The notes beneath the pieces are model-generated. The model did no database searches. It worked only from the letters and a program-made list of their open reading frames with translations, and had not been told where the DNA came from. DNA of 64,000 nucleotides from NCBI RefSeq assembly GCF_019399895.1, contig NC_091866.1:5687501-5751500 (forward strand). The letters run 5' to 3'. The translations under genes were made by a program, and so were the position numbers. This document shows positions 1 through 12,166 of this stretch, one piece after another. The stretch comes from Cardiocondyla obscurior (Eukaryota > Arthropoda > Insecta > Hymenoptera > Formicidae). Every line of letters starts with the position of its first letter. Positions within the stretch are counted from its first letter, which is position 1.

Positions 1-936
1 AAACGGTTGAGATGTTAAAAAGATTCTCAGCGTCGATTCAATGAAAAAACACCGGGTCTGTATATCGTTTAGCAGCGCTTCGTATAATTAAGTCGAACCG
101 TTACGTTGCTCTGTACACGCGTGCACGTTGCGCACGCTCGGCAGATAGCCCAACTCGGAATCGCGGCTTCCATGCGTATAGATATAGAGGCTCGGAATGA
201 CGTCAAATGACGCTCGGAATCTTGAATTTTCTACGTATGTGTGCTGTACACGCACCCATAAATCGCGTAAACCTGTTGACGATATGCACACCTCCTTTAT
301 CTCCACCAAGCCACTCTAAACTCCGCCTGATTCCGTAACGATGATGTCAAGATTACTGCTTTTTTTTCTTTACGAGAAATAAAAAACAAAAGAATTAAAA
401 TTCTAACAATGTAACAGTAATACGTATTGTATACTTTTTTGCATTACTTTAATATAAAAAAAATCTATTGAAAAAAATACAATAATCTTCTATAAAATAA
501 TAATAAAAATTATTTTAACCTAGACGAAATTAGTAGAACAAGACTCAATAAAAAAAAAAAAAAAAAAAAAGATATACAAAATAAAAATGTTTAATTCAAA
601 ATTTTTTATTTACATATCATGTAAATAGCACAAGGCATGTATTTAATATTCAGGTTTTTTTAAAGTTATCGGCAGATATAATATAATATAATGGACGTCA
701 GTAAATTTTAAATGCATATTCATACTGAATGAAATACTTTTATACGTAAATCACTATATGTTTTTCGTTATTCACTATTATAGCGACGATATAAAAATTA
801 TAGATTTAAACTGATTACTGAATATATTATGTGATAGCGTTAAATCAATAATTTGGCATTACTGTGAAATATGTAGCATATCTATACGTATATTAATAGA
901 AAATTCAAAACTTAAACTATGCGATTATAATTGTAA
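1..936. other. Left flank, no gene seen
   Basis: This is AT-rich sequence downstream of Hikeshi, which is transcribed leftwards, so part of it should be Hikeshi 3' UTR. It holds a 21-base A run at 550-570. TTTATT near 602-607 would read as AATAAA on the minus strand and is a possible poly(A) signal. The first 310 bases are more GC-balanced and contain a 73-codon open frame on the minus strand, but it has no recognisable domain or coding bias and I do not call it. Confidence 0.5.
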
Positions 937-1874
937 TCATGATTTCCAAAAATTTGGGTTTTGTTGCAACCGCCTTTCAAAAGTTTCGTACCAGCCTTGT
1001 AATGTAGATAGAGGCACAAAGTTCTCAGTAGGATTCGGCGTCATTTGTGCTTGCGTTACCGTGAAACTAGTTACATAATTCACAAAGCTTGTTAGCATCT
1101 TTTGTACAAATTCCATAAAAGAGTTGGTTGTGCTTGCAGTAACTGCTGTTACTTGCTGCTCGATTATTGCCAGTGGTTCAACTGACACCCCGATTTGCGC
1201 AAAGTGTGATATTTTGCCAATTCCAAAAATTCCTAAATTGCTATTTTCAAACTCATGATTTTTCTTTAGATTCAATATTTTAAAGATAGCCGATGGTTTA
1301 GAATTGGAAATATATCCAAGAAATTGCCAGTTTGGTGGTGCATTTGGATCCGGCCAACTAAAGTATACTGTAAATAATAATCAATAGGGATAATTTAATA
1401 TTTATTATACTTTTCATATTTTAAATACAAAAGATCTTCATTATTTTTTTTAATCTTACCTGCACCTCCTGTGCCATCTGGGAAAGAAATAGTACCGGTA
1501 AGAAACACTACTATATGGTTTATATTATCAGCATCAGGTATAGTAATTAGAAATTGATTTTCACCAACTTGTTGAAAGTCAGTTTGAACCTAAAAGGCAA
1601 AATTTACAATTATATAATATTACATATATATATAAAAAAAAATTATAAAATTATACATATTATAATTATAGGTTAACTAACCTAAAACAGCTTTAATAGT
1701 TGTTATCGTATAGTTAAATATATTATAAACAGTTTACTTTTACATCTTTCTTTTATATATGTTAAAATTAATTTTAATTCAATTAAAACAGAAATAATGC
1801 CATCGATTAACAAATACAAGAGTCTAATAAAGCTCAATACTTACGAATCGTCCAGCTACGATTATACCAAGCAT
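937..1874 (-). CDS. Hikeshi: Hikeshi (OPI10 homologue), HSP70 nuclear import carrier
   Basis: Spliced model on the minus strand: exons 1845-1874, 1460-1589 and 937-1367, coding for 196 residues; the human protein is about the same size. The first exon encodes MLGIIVAGRF, the typical family start (hydrophobic, then AGR). Exon 2 gives the conserved core with FLITIPD and a Gly/Pro-rich turn. Exon 3 contains WPDPNAPPNWQFLGYISN and ends in a helical C-terminus finishing NFWKS. Donors are GTAAG and acceptors AG, with phases 0 then 1. In the known family Hikeshi binds FG-nucleoporins and carries ATP-bound HSP70 into the nucleus during heat shock. It lies head to head with the SNX9-type gene, 1.2 kb apart. 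Identification rests on recognised sequence, not on a search. Confidence 0.93.
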
Positions 1875-3112
1875 TTTTTTCAGACGTAGACGTTATCTAG
1901 ATTATTATATTTAGTTTATCACAAAGAATACCAAGATAATGCATTAAAAATTAAATTGCGGTAACTATGTATTTTATATTACAGTAGGACTAATCGTTTT
2001 CACTGTATATACGTAATTACAGACAGAATTCTTTGCAACACTTATTTTTGAAATGAGTTTTGCAAAATCTAAGTGTGTCTATTGAGTTTAATTGAAATTC
2101 TAAATGAAATGTGACATGTATCGAAAATGTTGAGCAATCGTGTGAGTATATATGTACTACTACATGTGCAAGGCAGCGTATATCCACCCATATTACCCGA
2201 CGAAAGACAGTATTCTATTTCTCAGGGTGATAAACTTGACCAGGTCATGTATTCGTCGGTCCATTTTGTCGGACATGTTGATTGGCTGCTAGGTTGGAAG
2301 CCCTTCCGAGGAGTTTTCACCGGATGCGCGCGGATCTTTTATTTTTTATTATCCGCGGTCATTTCGCTGTGTGTACTGTGTACACTGTACAGTCTCGGCT
2401 GCTAGTTTCAAAAGTTTTGCCCTTTCCAGACCGAGTGGGTGGATTTTTCTCACCTTCTCACCACCCTCACCACCCTTTTCTAACCTTCGCCCGTAGGACG
2501 CGGTTTATCACCGAGTTTGTCGACCGCGTCAGCATTGACCGTCGTCATGTTTGATCAGCTGCGACGCGCCTCCGGAGCGCAGTCGATTTTGCTCCTGTCG
2601 TTAATGGTGACTGCGGCCGCGTGATAACACGACCGATTTGTTTCGCTCGGTCGCCCCCCTTTTTGCTGCACTTTTCTGTGCGGAAACGTCACCTCGAGAT
2701 GAAGTAAATAACAGCCGGTTTATTTCGAAAGCAAAAAAAAAGCATTAGTAAAGTGTAAACAGCGGTAAAAACGGATCCAACAGATTTATAGACGCCTCTG
2801 CGTTTTGACGGGAGGAAACGGAAAGAAGATAAAATTGCGAGATCTGGGAGAACAGTTGTGGGCAAAGGGGGGAAGTAATGTAGGAGGTGCAATTAGAAGG
2901 TTGGCGGTGAGCCGTCATTCTCGGCAGGGTACAGTCATCTTTCTTGGCTCGTCGCTCGCGGCGCACGCGAGTGTACGCGAGCGCGCAAATGTCAGACAGC
3001 TCGTGACGGTGGCTGGCGAGAAGTGGGAATGTGACCGGGCGCAGCCTCTCGGCGAAGTTTGAATATCTTACGGCGACCGGGACACGTCTCCGGCAGCGCG
3101 CATTGCTCCACA
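1875..3112. promoter_or_regulatory. Divergent promoter region of Hikeshi and SH3PX1
   Basis: The two genes start at 1874 (minus) and 3113 (plus). The left 400 bases are AT-rich. From about 2280 the sequence turns GC- and CpG-rich, with an inverted CCAAT (ATTGG at 2281-2285). This is typical of a CpG-type insect promoter plus the SH3PX1 5' UTR. Overlapping open frames on both strands (80-120 codons) lie here. I read them as chance frames in CpG-rich DNA. Confidence 0.55.
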
Positions 3113-5191
3113 ATGGAGAACCGCCAGGTACGAAGAGACGAGCCGTGTTTGCTTAGTCAACTCTTGCTATGATTCATTCTGTTATTGAGAGCGTGCGAGA
3201 ACCTTTGTTTCTTCGCGCTCGAGTCTCTCGCGTTTTAATTTCTTAATCTCTTTTATTTGCTTGCAGGTGAGAGCTCTGTACGACTTTACAGGCGAATCGG
3301 GAACGGCGGAGTTGTCCATCACTGCCGGCGAACTTTTGACTGTCATACGGGACAACGTAGGAGATGGCTGGTGCGAGGGATTCAATCAAACTGGACAGTC
3401 GGGACTATTCCCAGCGGCATATGTTCAAATGATTGACCAAGCCGCACCGTCCTCCAGTACGTGCAATTACTTTTATTTAGAAGAATATACAAGTACATTT
3501 TAAGTGTTATTTACTTATCTATCATTGTTACATGTTAATATGATGTGATCATTTGATAAAAGATAAGCTACTTGGAAAATTACACAATTTTATTATCTAT
3601 ATAATTTGATGGTATATGTGTACACGTAGATACTATGACATCTTCTCAACAAAGTTCAGGAGATTATTGGGATGATGACTGGGACGATGATTCCGAAGTT
3701 GGACAAACTCAAGCTTACGTTCCACCCACGCAGCAACAACAGCCGCAAATCATATCGCTGTCGCAGCAAAATAACACTGGAGACTACAGTGATCAAGTGT
3801 CGATGCATACTATACATTCTGTGATACCAGAGAGACCTATACCCAATGTACCAAAGAAAAACAATACATTTTCCACATTGATCAAGTCGGGAGAAGATAG
3901 CTTTCTGTTGGGCGTCAAAATGGTGACTGTGCCTGAAAGTGAAAAAGTCTTTATAGAAGAAGGTGAGGGTGGTCGATGTACATGGATGCCTACTGGGGAA
4001 CTTTACAATTGCGTCGTTACATCGCCGAAGAAGGAATCTAAGCTGAAGGGTCTCAAAAGTTTTATCGTCTATCAATTGACTCCCACGGTAAATAGAAATT
4101 ACATTTTTATCCATGTCTATTATTTGAACACTTATCTTAAATACTGATATTTATATTGCAGTTTAATAATATACAAGTCTCAAGAAGATATAAGCATTTT
4201 GATTGGTTGCACGAACGCTTAGAGGAGAAGTATTGTTTCATCCCAATTCCGCCTTTGCCTGATAAGCAGATATCCGGACGCTACGAAGACGCGTTTATCG
4301 AACATCGGCGTACGCAGCTACAGGAATTTGTGGACTATGTCTGTCGACATCCAGTGCTATCGCGCAGTCGTGTCTGGGAGCACTTTATCACCTGCACGGA
4401 CGAGAAGCGATGGAAAGCGGGAAAACGACAGGCGGAAAAAGATGAATTGCTGGGTGTGAATTACTTCAATGCCATTCAGTGTTCAGATACGCCGATGGAC
4501 GTTATAAAAATGGAGATCCAAACCGATGCCTTCAGTAGATTTATCAGTGGTCTAGATCCGGCAGTAAAAAACTTTATGGCTATGGCGGTTGATCAAGCGA
4601 AGAAACACCAAGTTCTATACAAAAGGGAATTTCAAAAGATTAGCCAGTCCTTCACGTCGCTCAGCCATGCTTTGGAAGCAGACGACAACGGTCGCGGAAG
4701 GCTAACGCGCGCATTGAAAGCGACTGGCGATGCTTACAACGATATTGGCAGGCTGTACGAGGAACAACCAAAATTCGATTGGGAGCCGTTATCTGATAAG
4801 TTTCACATTTATCGCGGTATTATTAGCAATTTTCCTGACGTCACCAGCATTCATAAGGTATTTCGTAACATCGCAACATGCATTAATTAATGTTATCTAA
4901 ACAGATTAATTTTTAATGTCTTTTTTTTTTTTTTTACAGAGCGCCATGCAAAAACGAAGGGATTGTGAACGACTGGTCAGCGAGCATAAAATGGAACCAC
5001 AGCAATTACGCGAGCTCTCCCATCGAACTGATGTGATAGCTCGCGCGCTGATCGCTGAGGAGACCCATTTCCAAACGGAGCGAGAAGTGCATATAAATAA
5101 GGCCGTAAAAACACATCTAACAGAACAGATCGCCTTTTATCAAAAAATAGTTGATAAACTACAAGAGGCGTTAAATACTTTCGACGAATGA
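3113..5191 (+). CDS. SH3PX1: Sorting nexin, SNX9/18/33 family (SH3-PX-BAR)
   Basis: Exons 3113-3127, 3267-3456, 3630-4087, 4162-4857 and 4940-5191 give 536 residues, close to the Drosophila SH3PX1 length. Residues 5-62 are an SH3 domain with ALYDFTG, a GDGWCEG turn and GLFPAAYV. Residues 70-150 form an acidic/Trp-rich linker (YWDDDWDDD), like the region by which SNX9 proteins recruit clathrin adaptors and dynamin. The PX domain (about 190-310) has SRRYKHFDWL with the phosphoinositide-binding Arg-Tyr, followed by a Pro-rich PPLPDK loop. The C-terminal 220 residues are helical and match the SNX9 BAR domain. Known role: membrane curvature sensing and actin/dynamin coupling in endocytosis at the plasma membrane. 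The first coding exon is only 15 nt (MENRQ). It is chosen because it is the ATG that splices in frame straight into the SH3 start. Confidence 0.95.
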
Positions 5192-5829
5192 TACTCGCAA
5201 TTTCCACGATCTGCCTAATTAATAATAATGCGGTCATTCTAAAGCCGAATAGTAGTTAACGAAAAAAAAAAAAAAAAGAAAAAAATATATATATAGCGAT
5301 GAAATAAGTATATAAAATTCAACGAATCGCGTATATACATTAGATAGATACATTTTTTACTTAAATCGGTGCAGTCGGAATTAAACTAAACAACGGTTGA
5401 TATCAAAACGGCCGTGTATACAACCGTTCACAGTTTTGTGAAGTGATTAAATTTATGATTCGGTGTATAACTGGAAAATTGAGGTAAATCATACAACGAT
5501 AATTGATTATGAAAAATTGTAATAATATATTTTGCATCGATATTAATGTTTTGTTTTCAGCACTTTAATGTCTCTGAAATTAATTATTCCTCGATGAGAG
5601 AATCTCTCGCATGCAATGCTAATGCGTGAATCAATTTTCGTAATAAATTCTGAATGAAGGGGCGTTAAATCGCCATTATATTATCATGTGTTTTATATGT
5701 ACAGATTTGAATTATACAGGGTCTACAACTTGACTATAATAATATAAAATTCAATCATCTTAGTGAAATATTATGTATTATTGCAACGTGAATTGTTATG
5801 CATGTAATAATATTTGGTAATTAGAAATA

Positions 5830-5987
5830 TTGGCTGTATTTCCGAAAAACTGTTACCTCTGACTTTCTCAAAATTGCAAAGAAATTTACGTATTTTGATG
5901 TACTAATAACAAAAATGATAGTTGTTTTTAGCGTAAATTTGATTTTGAGGATAATGGCTTTTCGGAAGTTTATCCAAAGTATTGGTA
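5830..5987 (+). mobile_element. Short inverted-repeat element, copy A
   Basis: This is a 158 bp unit with imperfect terminal inverted repeats. The left end reads TTGGCTGTATTTCCGAAAAA and the right end, on the other strand, reads TTGGATAAACTTCCGAAAAG. The interior shares blocks with copy B at 32803-32962 in reverse orientation: AAAATGATAGTT, and CGTATTTT just upstream of it. There is no coding capacity, so it is a MITE-like non-autonomous element. No clear target-site duplication was resolved and the superfamily is unknown. Confidence 0.7.
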
Positions 5988-6179
5988 TCTGTGCTGTGCG
6001 ACATTAAAAGTTAATATCCGAATTTTTGTTAACCGATTTTACGAAGCTAATAGTTGAATAATTGCAGCACACGAGATTGCTCGTGATATTTTGCATTGAC
6101 GCACGTGTAATTATTTAAATAAAATCCTTATATAAGAAAGCGTGTGAAAGCGATTTTTTTTTTCAGGAGTGCCGAAAAA

Positions 6180-6337
6180 TATCGCGCGATAGTGTTTAGT
6201 AAATTTCGATAGTAAAATCACGGTCGGGGTGTTCGCGAGTGACTTGTGCGCGGCGCGGAAGGATGACTCGACACGTTCCATCTGAGAGGAGGAGCAGGCT
6301 CAGGATGGGCATCCTGCATCGGCGGAGCAACTTTTAG
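6180..6337 (+). ncRNA. Putative first exon of an unidentified spliced transcript
   Basis: A locally GC-rich, CpG-containing island sits in AT-rich DNA and ends at a good donor (TTTTAG then GTGAAT at 6338). It holds a 25-codon ATG frame (6263-6337) that ends in TAG exactly at the junction, so no coding continues into the next exon. The left boundary is approximate. Together with 6452-6492 it looks like the start of a plus-strand non-coding or small-peptide RNA running towards and antisense to CaMKI. Confidence 0.35.
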
Positions 6338-6451
6338 GTGAATATACATTTTTTTAAATAAAATATTAAATAAAAACTTTTACTTTTTTTTAAATCAATT
6401 TTATGAACCAATTTACATGTCTACAATAATATATTTTATTTTATGTTACAG

Positions 6452-6492
6452 CCACCGGCAAAAAACAACTCCGCTGAAGCTCATGCAGATTG
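6452..6492 (+). ncRNA. Putative second exon (41 nt) of the same transcript
   Basis: This 41 nt segment is bounded by a pyrimidine-rich acceptor (TTATGTTACAG) and a strong donor (GTAAGT at 6493). Its composition (CCACCGGCAAAAAAC...) differs from the flanking AT-rich introns. A downstream exon was not found by eye. Confidence 0.35.
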
Positions 6493-7607
6493 GTAAGTCG
6501 TTTGATTTTTTTTCGTAGCTTGCAATTGGGTTTCTTGAACCGATAACACGTCGTCGACTATAGATTACTCAATTATCTCGCATGCAATGTCTGTATAAAG
6601 TAGTCTAAAGGCAATCGTTTTTTTATGTATGTTTAACAAAGTATATTATTTGAGTGATTGTAAATGATACAACTAATTTTTTTTTATCATAAAGTACACA
6701 TAGATAAAATTAACAAAGTATAAAACATGCAACATTCTTGTTATTGCATTTAAATAAAATGTACAAATAACAGAGCTTATATATGTTTAAACAAAGACAC
6801 CAAAAATCAATTTTTATAAACGATATCGTTTAATGATAAAAAATAATCATATCTTCTTTTGGAAAGTTCTAATAAATAGCTATCGAGTCAAGAATTAAAT
6901 ATTATTTATTATTTTATCACATTCTCAATTAACTACCATATAAACAATGTTCGCACCGCTTCCTATCATTGCCACGCCTTCTTAAATTCAATTAAATTTC
7001 ATTAACAAAATATTTCTTGGTGTATCAGCGAGAACTTATCGCTTCTAATGTGATTAATGCGGTATATTATTTGTACAAATGTAAGTCCACGAATGAAATT
7101 TAATCGCTTCGATCGTCATTAAACGAAAAAAGGAAATCATTGTGCTTGCTAATGGCGAGTATACACGCGTGAAAGACTAAAGTCGTATAAAGAAGTTCCA
7201 GATTCACTCGTAGCTATTGTCCCTCAAAATTTATTGGTGGTGGAAATAGCAGTCTTTCTAAAGTACTTGACGTGTGTATTGCGACATTCCTCCCCCTTTT
7301 CTAATCATAAAAAAGCAGTTCGTACAAAAAATAGCGCTCTGTTTTGTGCAACCGCATGATCACGTATAATCGTCAATCAAAGAAGGATAAACAAAAAGTA
7401 AATTGCACATTTAATGCGCCGTTCGCTGTAGTACTTATTTTTACCTCTCAAAATATGTATACAATATCGATCGTTAATCTTTCGTAAGGCCAATCGTTCT
7501 TCACAAAAGGAATAGTTTGCTTTACTTCCGTCGGAAAGAATCGGTAACGGAATGTAACACTTTAAAAAAAGAACACTCTTTTAAATAACATTTAAAATAG
7601 GATTTAC

Positions 7608-7610
7608 TTT

Positions 7611-7642
<32 letters not shown>
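7608..7642. repeat. Compound CT/CA microsatellite
   Basis: A (TC)n tract passes directly into (CA)n and back to TCTCT within the spacer. Confidence 0.9.
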
Positions 7643-7643
<1 letters not shown>

Positions 7644-8227
7644 GCGTTATCTCTCGTCTTCTCAAATACATTCTTTGTCAGACGTAGGCCGCAATATGTA
7701 AAGAACATATGCTATATTACAAAGATAAGCTTTCAAGTCGCAGAGCCCGATAGGACAGTTGAGATGCGTAACATCGCCGGTTCGAGCATAACAAAAAGAT
7801 AACAAGCTGCCGTCGTCCAACATCACCAAAAGGACGTCGTAAACATTGGCACATTTTAATCTATTTTATTTTTACTCTGATGATTATTCTCTTCACGGTA
7901 CCCGAGCTCACGGTGGCAATGGCCACGCGTAAATCGTCTCGGTTATCAATATTCATTACAGTATAGAGTTGTTTTTTTTTTTCTGTACTTTGTAACTTCT
8001 CTGCGATAATAAGAATACGGCGAGACTCGTCTCCTTCGTGAGACGAATAAACTCTCCGTGTATTTACGTTTTTTTCCTAGCTTAATGATCGCAAGCCTTG
8101 TACAATGAGAAAAATACAGATTAGGAAGATATTAGGGTGTACAGCGTAAACGTACCGCGTTACATGCACGGTGCGACGCTTTCTAATCGTAAATAATATT
8201 TGAAATATCGGTAATGATACGCACGCA

Positions 8228-8276
8228 GATGCCAAAGGGTCCGATAGAGAGAACCTCGAGGGAGACCTTTGGCATC
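8228..8276. other. GC-rich hairpin with 11-bp perfect stem
   Basis: GATGCCAAAGG at 8228-8238 is exactly complementary to CCTTTGGCATC at 8266-8276, with a 27-base loop, inside AT-rich non-coding DNA. This could be a structured RNA element (for example in a very long CaMKI 3' UTR), a small-RNA precursor or chance. No function is claimed. Confidence 0.5.
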
Positions 8277-10781
8277 GTCCTGCACATTACATTATTTCTA
8301 TCGTTTTCTTCTCGCTCTCACTTTATGCGCACAGCAGTCAAATTGGCCTTTACATTTTTTTTTTTTTTTTTTTTTTTTTTCTATAGATGAAATTTCACTA
8401 ACAATTCATTCTCCTCACTACTTAGAATCAGCTTATCTTTACATCACATTTACAGTATTCCTGCCGATATGTGTTTGTTCACGTGGCACGGTACTTTGAA
8501 TACAAGCTAAAGCTCCTTATTTCTGGAGTTCACTTTTTTTTTTCTTTTTTTTTTCTACTTTTCTTTAGAATTTTTATCGCAGAGCCATCACAACGCGCGT
8601 TTATTAGCATATAACAAATGTTTTCTAGCGAATCTCTCTTATTAGATGACATGATGTTGATTACACGCAAAGCACTTTAATAATGGAATCAAAGAAACGT
8701 AAGGAATGTTTGTTACTCAAACGATTGTAAGTCTGCGCGGCTAAAATAATATCTCTACTGAATTACTATATTAATAAGAGAAATACGTATGGCGCGTGTA
8801 CAGTTTTCAATTTCTCACACATACTAAAGTGTACAAATTGCTATGCGTAGATCTCTTATAAGTAACGTCGACCTGAGCACTGCAAATATCTGCGAGTTCC
8901 CGATGAAAGAAATTTTGTCTCGCGCAACGCAACGAATTATTCGAACACGTTTTTGTGACAAGCACCTATGACAGTTTCTACTAATGGCACGTATGGTAAT
9001 GTACCATCATCATGTCATCCAAGGCACTTCAGAAGTCAATTTACACAATGAAAGACACCAATAATAGTTCGGTGAGTTAGCTGTACCCGTGGGTACTCGG
9101 AAAAGCGTATAATTAACGGTAATTAGCGGAAATCATAAACGTCATTCACTTTGCGTTGCATTGCATTACCAGTAAACTTATTCTACGGCCGTGAATTAAT
9201 GTCCATTATTATTGAATTATTTAGGACTGCGATCGAGAACACTACAAAGTGATGTTCTCCAACGCATCCCTAAAACGATGATCGCATCGGTCGCACACGT
9301 TCTTCTCTCTCTATAATTCTCTATAATATCCTTTTACATTGAGAAGTGCCCGATGTACGGACGGATGCCTAATATGATAATGCCGAGAGATTATTATATA
9401 TCTTAATTCGAAGAGAAAGAGAGAATACACTGCAACAACAGAGATGCCCGCTCGGTAAAGTGCAATTAGCTTCTTTTTCTTTTCTTTCGTTTTTCTCTTT
9501 TCGGTGTTCGATTTTACAACGAGAGCCACGCACTCAAGTTTTCTACTTCCAGCTAATTATAAAAGACAGAAATCGCTAGTCGGTCTCTGAACTTATTCAT
9601 GGATATGTCTCGCAAAAGATAGCTCAGTTTCGCGATTAAATAGGGTGGTTTTATATGGCTTAGCTTCGGCACCAGTTTATCAAATGTAATTATGATATTC
9701 ATTCCAACAAACAATCGCACGTATTTTCACAACGAAGCACGCGTTCAAAATACTTATACATATTTTGATTAAGGCGTGATCTTTATACAAGCTTCGTGCA
9801 TTAACTTTGATAACGATGTAATACCACGAAACTTTTTTCTAAACTCGAATCACAATTATACAGGGTATCCGCAATCAAATAAAGGTAATTTTAATAAGAG
9901 TAGGTAGGGCCTTTGGAGACAAATAGAAAAGTCTTCGGTTCTACCAGTCTTGATATGGTAAAATTATCATTGCAAAAAGTTCATTTTTTTTTTTTTTTGC
10001 ATTTTTACTGACGTGATGTAAAAATAATAAAGATAACAAGTCAAACGTTATTAAGTAACTTTTTTTCTCACTGACTTACGTAAGAGACTAATGTTCGCAC
10101 TGTATATAAATCGATACTAGGAATAAATTGCACTTTCGAGCCGATTTCTTGCGTTTCAGCAAAGATAAAATGATACAAGCGTACATAATAATTACTTGGA
10201 TTTCCATTGTCTGTCTAGCGTGCCTACATTGTACAATATTTTATATATGTGGCATGTTCCAATATTTAAAAAATAATATATTATCTTTTCTTTATATTTT
10301 TAATTAAAATTTGATTGTAAAAAGTATATATACGTGAAATATATCCTGATACAAAATATATTCACCCAATCAAAACATAAAATAATATAGTAATGTCTTT
10401 AATTATATATAGAAATAATTAAAATTGTGTTAAAACGAGAACTTTACAGAATTGTTCCTCATGTCTATATCTTAAAATCAGGCACACGAGATGGTCTATG
10501 TGAGTTTAGATGCGCATTTGTGCATTTAGTATGTACACCTTACATTTTGTAGAAATAGAAGTATAGTAGTGCAATATATATTAATGTTAGCAGAATAATG
10601 TACATATACGTCTTCAAGCTAGTTTAGCGGATCCTATTTAAGGTCCCATATTAATATAATATCACTACGTATATGTTAAAAGAGAGAGAAATATACATAT
10701 AGGATACAGTATTACAGTAAAATAGCATATTGTACAAATCTTTGCTGTGTAAGCATTTACATAAGCGGGGGCATGTTTAAG

Positions 10782-10854
<73 letters not shown>
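10782..10854. repeat. (TA)n microsatellite, about 73 bp
   Basis: Uninterrupted TA repeat that abuts the left end of the inverted-repeat element at 10855. Confidence 0.95.
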
Positions 10855-10857
<3 letters not shown>

Positions 10858-11041
10858 GTTGCCTGGTTCGTGGGATCACTCCCGAAAACTGTGAGTAGGT
10901 AATAATAATTCAAAACGAAAAGTCATGTACAATTTTTTTAAAAATTTGTTACGAATTTTACAAATGTATACTTGACTTTTCGTCTTGAATTATTATTACC
11001 TACCCACAGTTTTCGAGAGTGACACCATAAACTAAACACTG
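10855..11041. mobile_element. 187-bp fold-back MITE with probable TA duplication
   Basis: The two halves form long imperfect inverted repeats. ACTGTGAGTAGGTAATAATA in the left arm is matched on the opposite strand of the right arm by ACTGTGGGTAGGTAATAATA. The arms continue through TTCAAAACGAAAAGTCA and outward to CAGGTTGCCTGG versus CAGTGTTTAG. The element is flanked by TA on both sides, as expected for Tc1/mariner-type insertion, although the left TA belongs to a TA tract. It has no coding capacity. Confidence 0.75.
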
Positions 11042-11481
11042 TACATATACAACAGAAACACATATACAGAAAATAAGATTAAAGAAAAGAGAGAAAAAAC
11101 AGATCTGGCTACGTCTCTGTGCATTAAGCGACCATTCGATATCGTCTGCGTTTTGGTTGTAGTAATCTTTTTTGCGGACTGTCGATTCAAAAGTAAATTC
11201 GATTCGATTTCTGTAAGTAGATAGGGAAATGTTCTCTGTCGTATCGAAGTTTGTTATGGTGTGCGAGGATCAAATTACGTAGGAACCATAGTATGGAATC
11301 ATATTCATTTGTATCTAACAGGTCTCTATGCTGCACAGAATTGTATCAAACAGCTGCGCTACTTATTACACCAAATTTTATAAAATATAAAAACTTGTCG
11401 TTGTACTGTTCGCGTAATGCATTTATACATATATTCATATGTAATGCATGCATTTATACATATATAAAATGAAAATGTATA

Positions 11482-11512
<31 letters not shown>

Positions 11513-12166
11513 TATTTTATATATGTATATATAGAACGGATTCGATCTAACAAAGTGCGCAGGCATAAATGCCGGACACAATCTTTAAGTCTTATCTCTA
11601 AAGATGTAACTGCCGATCCTGTCAGATCGATGTGAAACGTATTTTGCAAACAGCTACGAGCTATTGCTTATACATGTATAACATAGGAAATATCGTAAAT
11701 CATAAGAATAAAGCCTGCAAATGTAACTATTATAGAAGATACAAATCGTATTGGATCGCATGGACCAGCCAAAGCGAATTGCAGTTTACGCTTTCCAATG
11801 ATAACTGTGTTTCTGCGTGTGTATGTGTGGATGTACGTATCACTAGCGCGAAGTTATTGGCTCTAATCTAAGCCCGTTACTCTCATAACTTGAAAGTGAC
11901 GGCTACATCTGGTACGTTACCCTTCGCGTAAGCGAGATCATTCTAACGGTGTCTAGGCTTAGCTCTTCTTATGTTTCCGTTGCTTCCTAAATTGCGACAC
12001 ATCGTCGAGAAAGAGAGCGGTGCGTGTATTGCCCCACAGCTTGAAGCGTTTGTTGCGCATGTATAGCGGCGGCGCGAGTAGTCGGCGGGAGTGATTGGAA
12101 TGAAGTGAGAAGTGAGATTCTTAAACATCGGGCTTGACACAGTGAGCAGCAACTCGAGTATCTGCT

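Larger units (their letters stand above)
5192..12166. other. Long spacer between convergent SH3PX1 and CaMKI
   Basis: No conserved coding exon is visible on either strand. The left part should include the SH3PX1 3' UTR (AATAAA near 5642) and the right part the CaMKI 3' UTR, which can be several kb in insects. Items with their own entries are an inverted-repeat element (5830-5987), two spliced-looking plus-strand exons (ending 6337, and 6452-6492), a GC-rich hairpin (8228-8276), a CT/CA repeat, a long TA tract and a second inverted-repeat element (10855-11041). Also present are a 26-base T run at 8355-8380 and a TA tract near 11479-11503. The remainder is AT-rich sequence with no structure I can name. 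Confidence 0.5.

Noticed and set aside
7740..7796. B-box-like GGTTCGAGCAT resembling a tRNA T arm
   Set aside because: No A box, anticodon stem or acceptor stem pairs around it.
9855..9880. TATACAGGGTATCC, and a similar TATACAGGG at about 5714, resembling ends of common insect transposons
   Set aside because: No second terminal repeat or body could be found for either.
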